The notes beneath the pieces were generated by a model, which saw nothing but the letters and a program-made list of their open reading frames with translations, did no database searches and was not told where the DNA came from. The translations under genes and the position numbers were made by a program. DNA of 64,000 nucleotides. Origin: Stenocarpella maydis (Eukaryota; Ascomycota; Sordariomycetes; Diaporthales; Diaporthaceae). The stretch's first letter is position 1. Each line of letters opens with the position of its first letter. Location of the stretch: the NCBI GenBank assembly GCA_002270565.1, contig NQMI01000050.1, positions 198,236-262,235 of the forward strand. The letters are read 5' to 3'. Shown one piece after another: positions 54,191 through 63,880 of this stretch.

Positions 54191-56785
54191 ATGTCATCAA
54201 GCGAGCCACGTCCAAGGAAAAGAGATGCCGAAACGATCCAGGTAGCGGGTCAACCGGAAGCAAAGCCGGCCAAACGCCTCCGAGTCTCTCTGGCATGCGC
54301 AGAGGTAAGCAGACTTCTCCATCTTGAAGCTCGCGACAGCTGCTGCAGAAGTGCCAGACGAGCCGTCGCTAACTGCAGGGTCTGGCGTCCTTCCCCTCGC
54401 AGTGCCGCAGGAAAAAAGAACGATGTGATGGCGTGCAGCCACTTTGCGGATCATGCGAGTCTCAAGGTCGTGATTGCTCCTACGTACAACGCTCCAAGAA
54501 ACGCGGCCTTGCAACAGGCTATGTGAGGGGCCTCGAGACACTACTCGGGCTCATCCTCCACTCGGTAGAAGGGTGTGAGCGCTCTATCGTAGCCGTATTG
54601 AAAGGCGAGTGCTCTATCGTCCCGCCTGGTGACCGGGAGGGCCAGGCTGCCTCGACTGTCAACGTGCTGGTAGATGCCTGGCGGAACAGCCCACCGTGGA
54701 AGGAGCTCGAGAGAATTCTATCCACGGTCGAGTCCGGGGACGACGAAGAGCTCACTGCGCGTGATCTACATGACAGGCTCGACGAAGCTCTGAACAAGTC
54801 ATTATCTCTCACGGACGGGACTGCCGCAGCCCCGATACCTTCTGGAACCCGGCCAGGTGCCCACGGCCAGGCTGGGCAAGTTGGACGCGGCATGACTCCA
54901 GATGCTGGCGGGTCTGCTGAAGGCCTAGGAGGCGGCGACATATTGGCGACGGCCTTCGGCGGTCTTCGAGCCCTGCAAGAGCCAAGTAATGCTCCGGGAC
55001 CCTCCAACCTGTTGCAAGATTGGCCTGAACTCCTGGATGTCTATTTCGCAAACACGAACTCTTGGATACCCATGGTCTTGAAGCCCGACGCCTTCCGGGC
55101 AGCATATACTCTTTCTTCAGATTCCAATTGCGGCAAGAGCAGTCAACTTCCCCCGGGAGACCAAGCCTGTCTCATGGCGATGCTCGCCTATGCTAGATAC
55201 ATACAATGCATTATCGTTGGGAAGAACGGCTTCCGGCAAAACCTGCAAGACCATTTCGCAAACCTCTCAGCACAGGCTTCACAGCTGATATCGAACTACG
55301 AGAACCGGAGGGAGATTGGTCATATCCAAGCCATGCTAGTCCTCACGCTACTCCACTACGCCCAGGGAAATCTGCGGCTGGCGTGGTCCTTCGTTGGCAG
55401 AGCCGTATATCACGCTGTCGAGCTCGGCCTATTCAAATCGGAGAGAACACATTCCTCTCTTCTGAATCTACGAAGCAGACGGGTCATCTTGAGTTGCTTT
55501 GTCCTTGAGACCTTATTATCGGCTCGCCTACACAGAAGACCATATATGCGAACGTCCGATGTTCACTCTGTGGGATTCCTCGACGCTGATGGCATTGAAG
55601 AATGGGAGCCATGGAAGCCGTCGCCATTCCCGATGGCTTGCAACGGGCCGCGGCCATCTCAACAACCTGCAAGGATATTGAGCACATTCAACCTCCTGGT
55701 GCAAACATCTACCGTCATCAACGATAGCCTCCAAGGCCATGTTAGTGATTCCGACGAGCAGATCCCACGAGGACACCTCGATATCCTTCACCTATTGCAA
55801 TCGCAAGATCATCTTAACAACCTTGTTCCTCAATCAGAACCACACGAGGTGTCCCCGCAGTCTGTAAATCTCGGGCTGGCCACTGTTGCCTGCCTTTCAC
55901 AGCTGAGTCCCACACGGGCTGACACCGGCTATGGAGACTCATCGCGCCTTGACAGTCCTCAGGCATGCCGGATTCTTGCAAGCGTAATGGAAGGAATCAA
56001 CAAACAAGGCGCTGTCATACTGTCGCCCGTTTCCGATGTATATCTTAATATCATCGAGAACAGCAATAGCAACAACACATCCGCTCTCTCACACGATACA
56101 TTTTATCCTGTCAGATTGGGCCGTACAATCCTGGACAGGTACAATGAGACCTGGCGTAGTACCGGCTTGAATCTTCACCATTCACTGGAATCTGCGACTA
56201 GCAGTCAGGTCGAACCGTTCGGGGTCCTCCATGCGCACTCCGGAGTCATGGATGAAGGTCCAAGTAGTCGGTTTGGCTCTCGAGAGCAGTGCGCAACTCT
56301 GAATATCATGCACGCTGCAGCAAGTGGAACCGGTACAGGTACTACCAGAGCTCAAAGCGACCTCGCTCAGCTCCAACCTCAAGGGTAGGTGATTCATGGT
56401 GCGAGCGGTAAATTGTGCGCTTACATTTTATCCTACCCATAACAGATATGCTCGCTCCCATCGAGCCACTCCACACAATGCACCATATGCTGGCGATTCT
56501 AGGTCACCTGTCCCGAACCACATGGGCATGACAGGATCCAGGGATTTATTCAGCAGTCTCATTTCTTTGGGAAATGACGAGAGGTGAGTGCTGTGATTTT
56601 CTTATGATTCCGCACCCTTATTGCCACTGGTCAACAGCAAGAGAACGTCTCGGTTCTAGTTATCCAGCTTTCTGACTAGGAAACGCTGCAGCTCGGCCCT
56701 GTCGCAAGAGTTTGTTGAAAACTTGGGAATATTGGGAGACATCAGCATAGATTCTATAGAGTTTCAGAATCTCTTTACTGGCTGA
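54191..56785 (+). CDS. qutA: Quinate pathway activator, Zn2Cys6 (QutA / QA-1F)
   Basis: Transcriptional activator of quinate catabolic genes; nuclear. Four exons (54191-54304, 54403-56384, 56446-56583, 56680-56785) give 779 aa. The zinc cluster is split by intron 1: ACAE|CRRKKERC, then DGVQPLC, GSC and ESQGRDC (C36, C39, C46, C53, C56, C63), followed by KKRGLATGYVRGLETLLG, a hallmark of QutA/QA-1F. The middle fungal_trans region includes LLDVYFANTNSWIPM (read as ELLDVYF) and GNLRLAWSFVGRAVYHAVEL. The C-terminal signature LSQEFVENLGILGD is encoded by exon 4. The last intron could alternatively end at a CAG at 56639, but only the acceptor at 56679 gives the family C-terminus. Divergent from its repressor gene qutR, the usual arrangement of qa/qut clusters. 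Confidence 0.9.
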
Positions 56786-57412
56786 TGCACTATTGACTCG
56801 AGATGTACGGCCTAGCTGCACCGTCTGGACACTTTTCGATGCTAGCAAACAAATCATGGTGCCTATCTGGAAGTCTTTGAATTTCTAGGTATTTCAGATG
56901 CAGAATTTAAGTCCTGGACGGCGAAGATATCGAATCCAGGCGCTGCGAGGAAGAAAACAGTGAATATCACGGAGGGACACTCCAGCCCCGAAGGAGACAC
57001 TAGTACCTGGGTATCTTGGTAGGTACCTAGATACTCTAGTATGCTCGCTGTGTCCATGTGGTCAGATCCCCCGCTGTAAGACGCGAGAGGGCCAAGGAAA
57101 TGAAACTCTTTCTGTGCAGAAAATTGTATGATTATCCGAGAAGATGGATAACCATACTAGGTTTCTGGAAAAGTTCTTACTACCAAGGTTTGTTGCATGA
57201 CATCACGTCATGGTTGGCCAATTGGCGGTATCTTCGCACATGGCCGCCAGGGTAATGGCTTACCCGGGGGATCGTAGTCATTCCATCCCAGTCCGGGGCA
57301 ACGCTACACATGACGAAGCTTTTGAAGTGTCATGAGAAAGAAGGCCAACAAGATTAGCAACCCGTCCCCTCTCCTAGATTTCAGTAACCTCACCAATGAA
57401 CCATCAGACACC
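56786..57412. other. Intergenic region upstream of qutC
   Basis: Holds the QutA-type palindrome at 57250-57265 and isolated GGATAA/TTATCC half-sites near 57134-57152. No gene seen. Confidence 0.6.
57250..57265 (+). promoter_or_regulatory. QutA/QA-1F-type binding palindrome upstream of qutC
   Basis: GGGTAATGGCTTACCC is an exact GGRTAA-N4-TTAYCC inverted repeat, close to the published QA-1F consensus GGRTAARYRYTTATCC. It ends about 150 bp before the qutC ATG. Confidence 0.7.
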
Positions 57413-58441
57413 ATGGTCACCTATCAACCGGCTATCCTATCAGCTTCTCTGGGGCGTGCGTGGCACCACGATCTCCACGACAAATTGCACCAAGCGTCTA
57501 CAGCTGGCTTCAAGGGAATAGAAATATTCTACGAAGACCTCGAATATGATGCGAGACGGAAGTTCAAGACCGAGAGCCCTAGCCCCGAGCAGCTGGTCGA
57601 AGCTGCAGCCGTGACCTACAAGACCTGTCAATCTGCGGGCCTTGAGGTCATTTCCCTCCAGCCGTTCCTGTTCTATGACGGTCTGCTGGATCGAGTTGAG
57701 CATGGCCGGCTGGTCGAGAAGATCCACACCTGGTTTAAGATCGCAAAGGAGCTCAAGACAAACACGATCCAGATCCCAGCCAACTTCCTGCCTGCCGAAA
57801 AGCTCACCGGCGACTTCAACCTGATTGCGGACGACCTGAGACAGCTGGCGGACCTGGGCCTCAGAGAGGAGCCCCAGGTGCGGTTCGCGTACGAGAACCT
57901 CTGCTGGAGCACCCACGTAGACACGGTGGAGAAGGCCTGGCAGATCTGCAAACTCGTGGACCGCCCCAACTTCGGTCTATGCCTCGACACTTTCAACATC
58001 GCGGGCAGGATCTGGGCCGACCCGACGTCGCCAGACGGAAAGACGCCCAACGCCGACGCAGACCTGCGCGCGGCGGTCGAAGCCATGGTGCGAGAGGTAG
58101 ACCTGGCCAAGGTCTTCTTCATCCAGGTGGTGGACGCGGAGAGGCTGGCGTCGCCGCTTGTCGAGGGCCACCCTTTCCACGTGGACGGGCAGCCGCCGCG
58201 CATGAGCTGGTCGCGCAACGCCCGCGCCTTCATGTACGAGGAGGACCGTGGGGCATACCTCCCTGTCGAGGGTGTTGCCACGGCCATCATCGACGACATG
58301 GGGTACAGGGGCTTCGTGTCTATGGAGCTCTTCTCACGCACCATGTCCGAGGAAGGGAGCGAGGTCCCTAGGCAGCACGCGCAGAGGGGGATTCGATCGT
58401 GGGAAAAATTCAGAGAACGGTTGCAATTGGATTCTAGGTAG
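57413..58441 (+). CDS. qutC: 3-dehydroshikimate dehydratase (QutC / QA-4)
   Basis: Converts 3-dehydroshikimate to protocatechuate, the step that commits quinate carbon to aromatic catabolism; cytosolic, metal-dependent TIM barrel (AP-endonuclease 2-like). Intronless, 342 aa, normal for fungal QutC. Motifs: ILSASLGRAWHHDL at the start, GFKGIEIFYEDLEYD, ISLQPFLFYDGL, AYENLCWSTHVDT (metal-ligand Glu region), FGLCLDTFNIAGR, FFIQVVDAERL, the PRMSWSRNARAF motif, and GYRGFVSMELFSRTM with the last Glu ligand. ATG 57413 gives the family N-terminus; an in-frame ATG at 57332 would add 27 residues and is less likely. A QutA-type palindrome lies just upstream. Confidence 0.93.
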   Translation: MVTYQPAILSASLGRAWHHDLHDKLHQASTAGFKGIEIFYEDLEYDARRKFKTESPSPEQLVEAAAVTYKTCQSAGLEVISLQPFLFYDGLLDRVEHGRLVEKIHTWFKIAKELKTNTIQIPANFLPAEKLTGDFNLIADDLRQLADLGLREEPQVRFAYENLCWSTHVDTVEKAWQICKLVDRPNFGLCLDTFNIAGRIWADPTSPDGKTPNADADLRAAVEAMVREVDLAKVFFIQVVDAERLASPLVEGHPFHVDGQPPRMSWSRNARAFMYEEDRGAYLPVEGVATAIIDDMGYRGFVSMELFSRTMSEEGSEVPRQHAQRGIRSWEKFRERLQLDSR

Positions 58442-58649
58442 ACCCGAGGCGAACCCAGACCTTAGCCCCAAGTTAGCCTCCCATACTATTCTCCTCAATC
58501 ACGAATGCCAATAATTCCATTTCCACAAGTACCGCGTGTAGCTACTAAGCAATAACTGGCAATTTCCCCTTCAATCCGGTCATTTCCGGGTTTGGGGGAA
58601 AGGAGTGGGACAGGGCGTCTTTCAATAGCCCGGGCAAAGACCTCAGCTG

Positions 58650-59469
58650 CTAGATGTCTACCTCGCCTCCTTCTAACCAGGCACGTGCTTGTCTGTAGAG
58701 AAGATCGTGCTTGTCACCAGCCGGTGTTCCCGCATGGCGTCGATGACCAGGCATATCTTTTAGAACCGAAACACCCATTGTAGCTTCCTGGCAATATGCC
58801 AGCATTTTATATCCATCCGGGTACGATTTGAGCTTCTCTTCGTCGAGCACCGGCACCTTGGCCGGGTTGACGGGTATCAACTTGTCCTTCTCATACCAGT
58901 GACGTACAAATCGGGCCCCCCACCGTCCATCCACCTTCTCAAAGAAGAAGATAAATCGGCAGTCCGCTTCCGCGTCTACCTCCGAACCATCGATGACAAA
59001 CCTTTGGGTTATGGTCGCCTTCATCTTGGTGACTGCGCGCTTCGCGTCAGGGGTTATATCGGTCGTAGTCCCATGGCACCGATGCATGATGAAGGCCCCC
59101 TTGTCCATGCCGGCTTTGGAGCCCTCGATGAAGTCGGTATACTTGACCCGCCCGGACCAGGTCGTGTACACATGAGCGTCCTCGTGGAAGATAGAGGCAA
59201 AGTTCTCCCACTCGCATGCGTCCCTGTCCATCAAGACGAGTATTAATATTTTGTTTAGAGCGGGAAATGACCAGCACTTGAGACCAACCGCTATAACCAG
59301 GACTGGCAAGGTTTATCGGTCTGAACACTCTTACACACCTGTAGCATGGCCAGCCCTCGGCAAGCTCTCGCAACTTGAATCGCTCAAGCACCAGGTTATC
59401 CGGGCCGTTGTTGCGCACGATGTGGCTTCCTGGCAGCCAGCCATCCGGAAGACTGTGCAAGTCAGGCAT
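58650..59469 (-). CDS. SnoaL/NTF2-like domain protein in the qut cluster
   Basis: Exons 59469-59339 and 59223-58650 with a 115 nt intron (GTGTGT donor, GACAG acceptor) give 234 aa. The NTF2/SnoaL-like fold is suggested by [24 protein letters not shown] alpha-helix content (split as [19 protein letters not shown]). It is also suggested by [18 protein letters not shown], a helix/strand in [18 protein letters not shown] with a conserved His, and strand pairs [19 protein letters not shown]. Such proteins include cyclases, dehydratases and isomerases of small aromatic or polyketide substrates. It lies between qutC and qutB, in the same orientation as qutB, and is not part of the classical Neurospora or Aspergillus cluster as I recall it. 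A role on a quinate-derived intermediate is inference. Confidence 0.8.
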
Positions 59470-59761
59470 AATGGGGGAGCACTGCTGGGTTCCGGGAGGA
59501 AGAAACTTGGAAAGTAAATTGGTCAGAAGGCCCAAAACCCCCAAGCTGTTTTGTGTTGTAAGCTACGCTGCAGTCACATTTTTGGTGCATCGCTGCCTCA
59601 TATAGGTTTCCAGCCGGTATCTGTCTGCACTGTTGCTATATAACTTTCTGGCTGGTTATAGCCGGTGGTCCCGCGGTGGGGTCCGTCGGGGGGAGGGGCC
59701 GGCTGAGGTCTTTGCCGATCCTCAGCTGCCGGCTTTCCGTCTGAACCAAGCATCACCACCC

Positions 59762-60772
59762 TCAAAAGTTTATCCCGGGGCTCTCTTCAGCAGCACGGAG
59801 CAACACTTTCCAGGCTCCCCCGCTGTCTAGCTTGGCGGCTCGTTCCTCACCCGCCCAGAGCCGCCACTGCTTTTCGATTTGGTATCCAATGACGTGTGTG
59901 CCTTCAACCGTCGGCCATCCGAGCTGCTCTGCCAGCTTGATCATCCGGGTACGCCTCGGCTTGAAGCACTGCACGGCGGCGTTAGTCCTGCGACAGGTCC
60001 TGGAGTACTGCAATTCGAAAACACGCCAAAATAATATGGTGAGAGGTGACCTTACCATGTCGAGTACGACCCCCTTGGGGGACCGCCTCAGGAAATGCTC
60101 CAATATTGCTGCCACCGTCTTCTCCGCCTCAGTGGCGGGTGGGAAGTCGGGCACAGTACCCACGACGTAGTACGGAGTGTCCAGGCCTGAAGCCTGCTCC
60201 AGAGACTTGACGTGTATGATGGTCGGCCGTGGTTCGATGCGTGCTGTGTCTCTGGCCAGGTCGTCCACCTCCTTATCGTCGCGATTCAAGACATAGATGG
60301 TCGTGGAGAAGAGCTGCGTGCTCAGGGCGTACACGGCGGCGCGGCTCGCCCCACCAGCGCCGACGAGCAGGGCGGGTTTGCCGCTGTCCCCTTGCTTTGG
60401 GCGTCTGTCTTGGTCGCCCTCTTCGAGGAGACACCCTTTGATCCCCAGCCAGTCTGTGTTCGTACCCACCAGTTTGGAACGATCTGCTGGGTCGTGGTAC
60501 ACATTGTTGCACGCCCCGATCGTGGTGGCCAACTCGTCTAGGCGATCGAGACGAGTCATGACAGATCCCTTGTAGGGCATAGTGACCACCAGGCCGGCAG
60601 TCTCTCCTGATCTAGCAAGCTCCATGAGATCGTCCAAGGTAGGGCACTCGGTGCTGTGGAAAGTCCATGGTAATCCGAGTGACTTGGCGATATGGTTATG
60701 CATGGGGGGCGCGATCGAGTGCTTGACTCCAACCCCGACAAGATGGAGTTTCTTCTCGTCCGTGTCAGCCAT
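59762..60772 (-). CDS. qutB: Quinate/shikimate dehydrogenase (QutB / QA-3)
   Basis: NAD-dependent oxidation of quinate to 3-dehydroquinate and shikimate to 3-dehydroshikimate; cytosolic. Exons 60772-60056 and 59968-59762 with an 87 nt intron (GTAAGG, CTAAC, GCAG) give 307 aa, within the family range. Motifs: VGVGVKHSIAPPMHNHI at the substrate site, VVTMPYKGSV with the catalytic Lys, GACNNVY, GTNTDWLGI, nucleotide-binding LVGAGGASRAAVYAL, VLNRD, VLDM|CFKPRRTRMIKLAE across the junction, and GTHVIGYQIEKQW. Reading through the intron stays open, so an unspliced model would wrongly insert 29 residues. A near-perfect QutA-type palindrome lies upstream at 60959-60974. Confidence 0.92.
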   Translation of the reverse strand: MADTDEKKLHLVGVGVKHSIAPPMHNHIAKSLGLPWTFHSTECPTLDDLMELARSGETAGLVVTMPYKGSVMTRLDRLDELATTIGACNNVYHDPADRSKLVGTNTDWLGIKGCLLEEGDQDRRPKQGDSGKPALLVGAGGASRAAVYALSTQLFSTTIYVLNRDDKEVDDLARDTARIEPRPTIIHVKSLEQASGLDTPYYVVGTVPDFPPATEAEKTVAAILEHFLRRSPKGVVLDMVRSPLTILFWRVFELQYSRTCRRTNAAVQCFKPRRTRMIKLAEQLGWPTVEGTHVIGYQIEKQWRLWAGEERAAKLDSGGAWKVLLRAAEESPGINF

Positions 60773-62161
60773 TTTGCGAGGCTTCTGGCGATTATACCTA
60801 TGTAGACAGCTCCGAATCTGCACAACTCCAAGGCTCGGAGTCGGTTGCTGTGAGGGTATTTCAGAATAAATACTCCGGCTTCATAGGTTCAGGAACATCT
60901 CGGCTCGAGGCTTGGGTTTTCAATTCTGTTTCTAGTGCGGGTAAGCTCTGGGCAAGCCGGGTAAGAACTTATACTGCCCAGCAGGTCGCAGCGCTAGAGC
61001 AGACGATCAACACAGCGCAGATCCGGGCGGGGTCCTCAAGTCATTGCCATACTACGTATCACTGATGATACATTGAGAGAAAGGAAAGCTTGGAGCCTAT
61101 CGCGTCATGTAGAGGCGAGCCCCGATATTGAATCTTTACTTTTAAAAGATCGCGTATGCAACATCTAATGTCCAGGGAGTATATTGGTCGTTGTGCTTGC
61201 CTCTGGAGAGCTTAGGCGTGGTCGCCAAGATCATCATGGATGACTTCAATGTTCAGAACGGGCCGACCCTGGAAGCTGTGCTCTCTCACCCTTCCCACCC
61301 AACACCGGGAGGGTTCGACAGAGCTCAAAAGGGAGGGTTACCGACGGCATTGAGGCTGGTCCTGATTTACCAGACTCGATCTGAGCCTACGCTACAAGAA
61401 CTACTTCAAATCCGTGCCTGGGAAGCGTCTCAGTGGTTGAGCCAACCACGACTTGTATATCCACAACGCCATGCACTCCATTTGCAAGGCAGAACCGCCA
61501 AACTGGGCTAGACCAATACGAATGTGGCCCATGTAGAAATTGCTGCCGGACAATTGCCCTTTGCCACGGATACAAACACGACGATTTCTAGACTCAAATA
61601 AAGTTACCAAGATTGCCACTTGGGGAATTCAGTGGACCGAAACTCCATCGAGGATGCTATACTGGTTGGAGTTGATGAGATTGCCCACTTGTTGACGGTC
61701 TCACCGGTCCGCAAGCAACATTTGTTACTGGACATGAGATATTCAATGCAGTCTGATTCAAGGCCGAAGTGGTTGAGCCAAATATAGACCGGCGAGAAGA
61801 GGCGACGTGTTCATCTAGTCGGATTTTCATTACCCTGGGGTACCATCTGGTGAACGCAGATTTCATGAAGATCCAAGACAGCCCAAATGGAGCATTTTGA
61901 ACCCTTTTCATGGACCCTATCTGTATGATAGACCTCGCATTGGATAGATTTGTAATAATCTGGCGTGATGTGGTTGTTGTCGCTGAGACACGTGATAAGG
62001 AGATGTCGACATCGCGTGCTAAATGACGAGCGCGTGGAGGGCGTGATCAACGGGTTACTCGATTCTCCGCAGATGCTGTTTGCCGTTGGGATTATGATCT
62101 GGCTTAAAATCAACAACAGCAAACAGAGGCTCCAAGGTCCTGAACCAGTGCGAATGTAAAT
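60773..62161. other. Intergenic region between qutB and the flavin monooxygenase
   Basis: Upstream part is the qutB promoter. Open frames on both strands at 61190-61620 are protein-like in composition (for example minus GHIRIGLAQFGGSALQME) but carry no family signature or clear splice structure. A decayed gene is possible. Confidence 0.45.
60959..60974 (-). promoter_or_regulatory. QutA/QA-1F-like palindrome upstream of qutB
   Basis: GGGTAAGAACTTATAC matches GGRTAA-N4-TTAYCC with one mismatch, about 190 bp before the qutB start. Another GGGTAA half-site lies at 60939-60944. Confidence 0.55.
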
Positions 62162-62164
62162 CAT
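61811..62164 (-). CDS. Possible small secreted cysteine-containing protein
   Basis: 117-codon frame starting MIYIRTGSGPWSLCLLLL, a convincing signal peptide ending near IIIPTANS. The mature part has six cysteines (SIC, TRC, ITC, IQC, SKC, EIC). However, its ATG overlaps the flavin monooxygenase ATG at the palindrome CATG (62162-62165), leaving no space for two promoters, and it has no recognised family. It may be fortuitous. Confidence 0.25.
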   Translation of the reverse strand: MIYIRTGSGPWSLCLLLLILSQIIIPTANSICGESSNPLITPSTRSSFSTRCRHLLITCLSDNNHITPDYYKSIQCEVYHTDRVHEKGSKCSIWAVLDLHEICVHQMVPQGNENPTR

Positions 62165-63880
62165 GGGAGCCGAGAAATCGATCAAGTCAGTCGCGATCAT
62201 TGGCGCCGGCGCCTCGGGTAGGTCCCCAGGTTTTAGTCCAAGTCCTCACTATTGTTGATGGCCAAACTTGAGGGTAACAGAAGGAGACAGGGACTATCAC
62301 GGCAGCTGCGCTCAAAGCAGAGAATTACTTTGACCGGATTCGCGTTTTTGAGCGACGAGAAACCGCAGGCGGAACATGGCAAGTCTCCCAGAGGCCGGCG
62401 GTGACCATCTTTTATGAAGGCATTCGAGTTAACATGTGACAGGATATTCGATGCATCCCCGGGCCCAGAGCTTCCCATAAACCCGGGAAAGCTGCCTCCG
62501 CAGATCGACCCGCCTGTTCGGATTCCGGACCAGCTACCGAGGGTCACGGCACCTGTTGAGCAGGAACGATATTCCAAGACGCCAGTCTATAACTCGTTGA
62601 CGTAAGCCCCCGAGGAGACTATGTCACTGGACACTTACCCAGGGGCTTACCTAGAAGTCCAGGACAAATGTGCCTGATATAGCAATGTGCTTCTCCGATG
62701 CACGATTCGCATATGGACCATTCCCACCGCATCATGTACCTCGGCAGTACTTGGAGAACTATGTTGCAACCCACGCGCTGGACCAAAACTTGGTCTTGAG
62801 CACAACTGTCGAAGACGTCTCTCGCATCCCACAGCCAGCGTCAGTGCCAGGACCAGGCCTGGACAGGTGGAAGCTGACGCTGCGGAGGCACGATGCGCTG
62901 CGGCGGGTGGACGTGTGGTGGACAGAGGATTTTGATGCCCTTGTCATCGCAAATGGGCATTACTCAGTACCTTTTGTATGTCCAGCCCAGGACCGCCTGC
63001 TGGATTTCTTTGGGGGGCTTGGACTGACACGAGACAGATTCCACACGTGGATGGGCTAGAAGAGTACATCAAAAATTACCCGGGCCGGGTGGTGCACTCA
63101 AAGCACTACCGCTCACCAACGGTGTACTCGGGTCAAAAGGTCGTGACGATCGGCAACTCTGCATCAGGCTTGGACATCTTCAACGAGCTGACCAAGACGG
63201 CACACCTCCCGGTGTATAGTTCCCGGCGGCACAGGAGCCCCTTCGAGAGCGACAAGCCACAGCCGGGCGTCGAGTGGAAGCCCGTCATAACTCGGTACCG
63301 CGGGGACGGGACGATCGAGTTCGAGGACGGCACGGCGCTGGGGCCGGGCGACGTCGACAAGGTCATCTACGCGACGGGGTACAGGCCGTCGTTCCCGTTC
63401 TGGAACGAGGGGGCCAACGGGCGGCCAATCTACGACTACGAGGTGGGCAAGCTGGTCAACACCTACTGGCACACCTTCTTCCACGACTTCGCGACGCTGG
63501 CGGTGGTGGGCATCGAGAAGGGCCTCACGTTCCGCAGCTTCGAGTACCAGGCGGTGGCGCTGGCCCGCGTCTTCAGCGGGCGCAGCGCCATCCCGCTGCC
63601 GCCCCCGCGCGAGCAGCGGCGGTGGGAGGAGGAGAGGACGGAGTGGGTAAAGGCCAACCCGGGCAAAAAGTTCCACGACATCGAGAGCGAGCCGGGCCGG
63701 CTGGGCGAGGACTCGTTCAAGTGGCTCGGGTACCTATACAGGCTGGCCGGCCTGGGGACCCTCACCGGCGACGGGAGGGTCCCTCCTGTGCTGAGCAAGG
63801 AGCTGCTCCACGCGGTGAGGACGATCCATAAGTATCCCAGGTACGACGGGGACGGGCCAGATCGAGAGGTCTATGGTTAG
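62163..63880 (+). CDS. Flavin-containing monooxygenase (FMO-like)
   Basis: FAD/NADPH-dependent monooxygenase oxygenating soft nucleophiles or acting as a Baeyer-Villiger-type enzyme. Five exons (62163-62217, 62291-62378, 62443-62601, 62663-62975, 63038-63880), all frame-consistent, give 485 aa. FAD site VAIIGAGASG is completed by exon 2 (SGTITAAALKAE), followed by RRETAGGTW. Intron 2 is GC-AG (TG|GCAAGT ... GACAG), needed to give GGTWIFD. Exon 3 is Pro-rich; then PDIAMCFSDARFAYGPFP, the FMO-type IPHVDGLEEYIKNYPGRVVHS region (consensus FxGxxxHxxx-like) and NADPH site TIGNSASGLDI. The C-terminal part contains DKVIYATGYRPSFPF. Its neighbour is the qut cluster, but a role there is unproven. An alternative start cannot be excluded. 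Confidence 0.88.

Noticed and set aside
57673..58344. Minus-strand 223-codon frame
   Set aside because: Antisense to qutC; no family features.
61191..61511. Plus-strand 106-codon frame
   Set aside because: Overlaps equally plausible minus-strand frames; no motif or splice structure supports either.
63164..63676. Minus-strand 170-codon frame
   Set aside because: Antisense to the last FMO exon, with GC-rich shadow composition.
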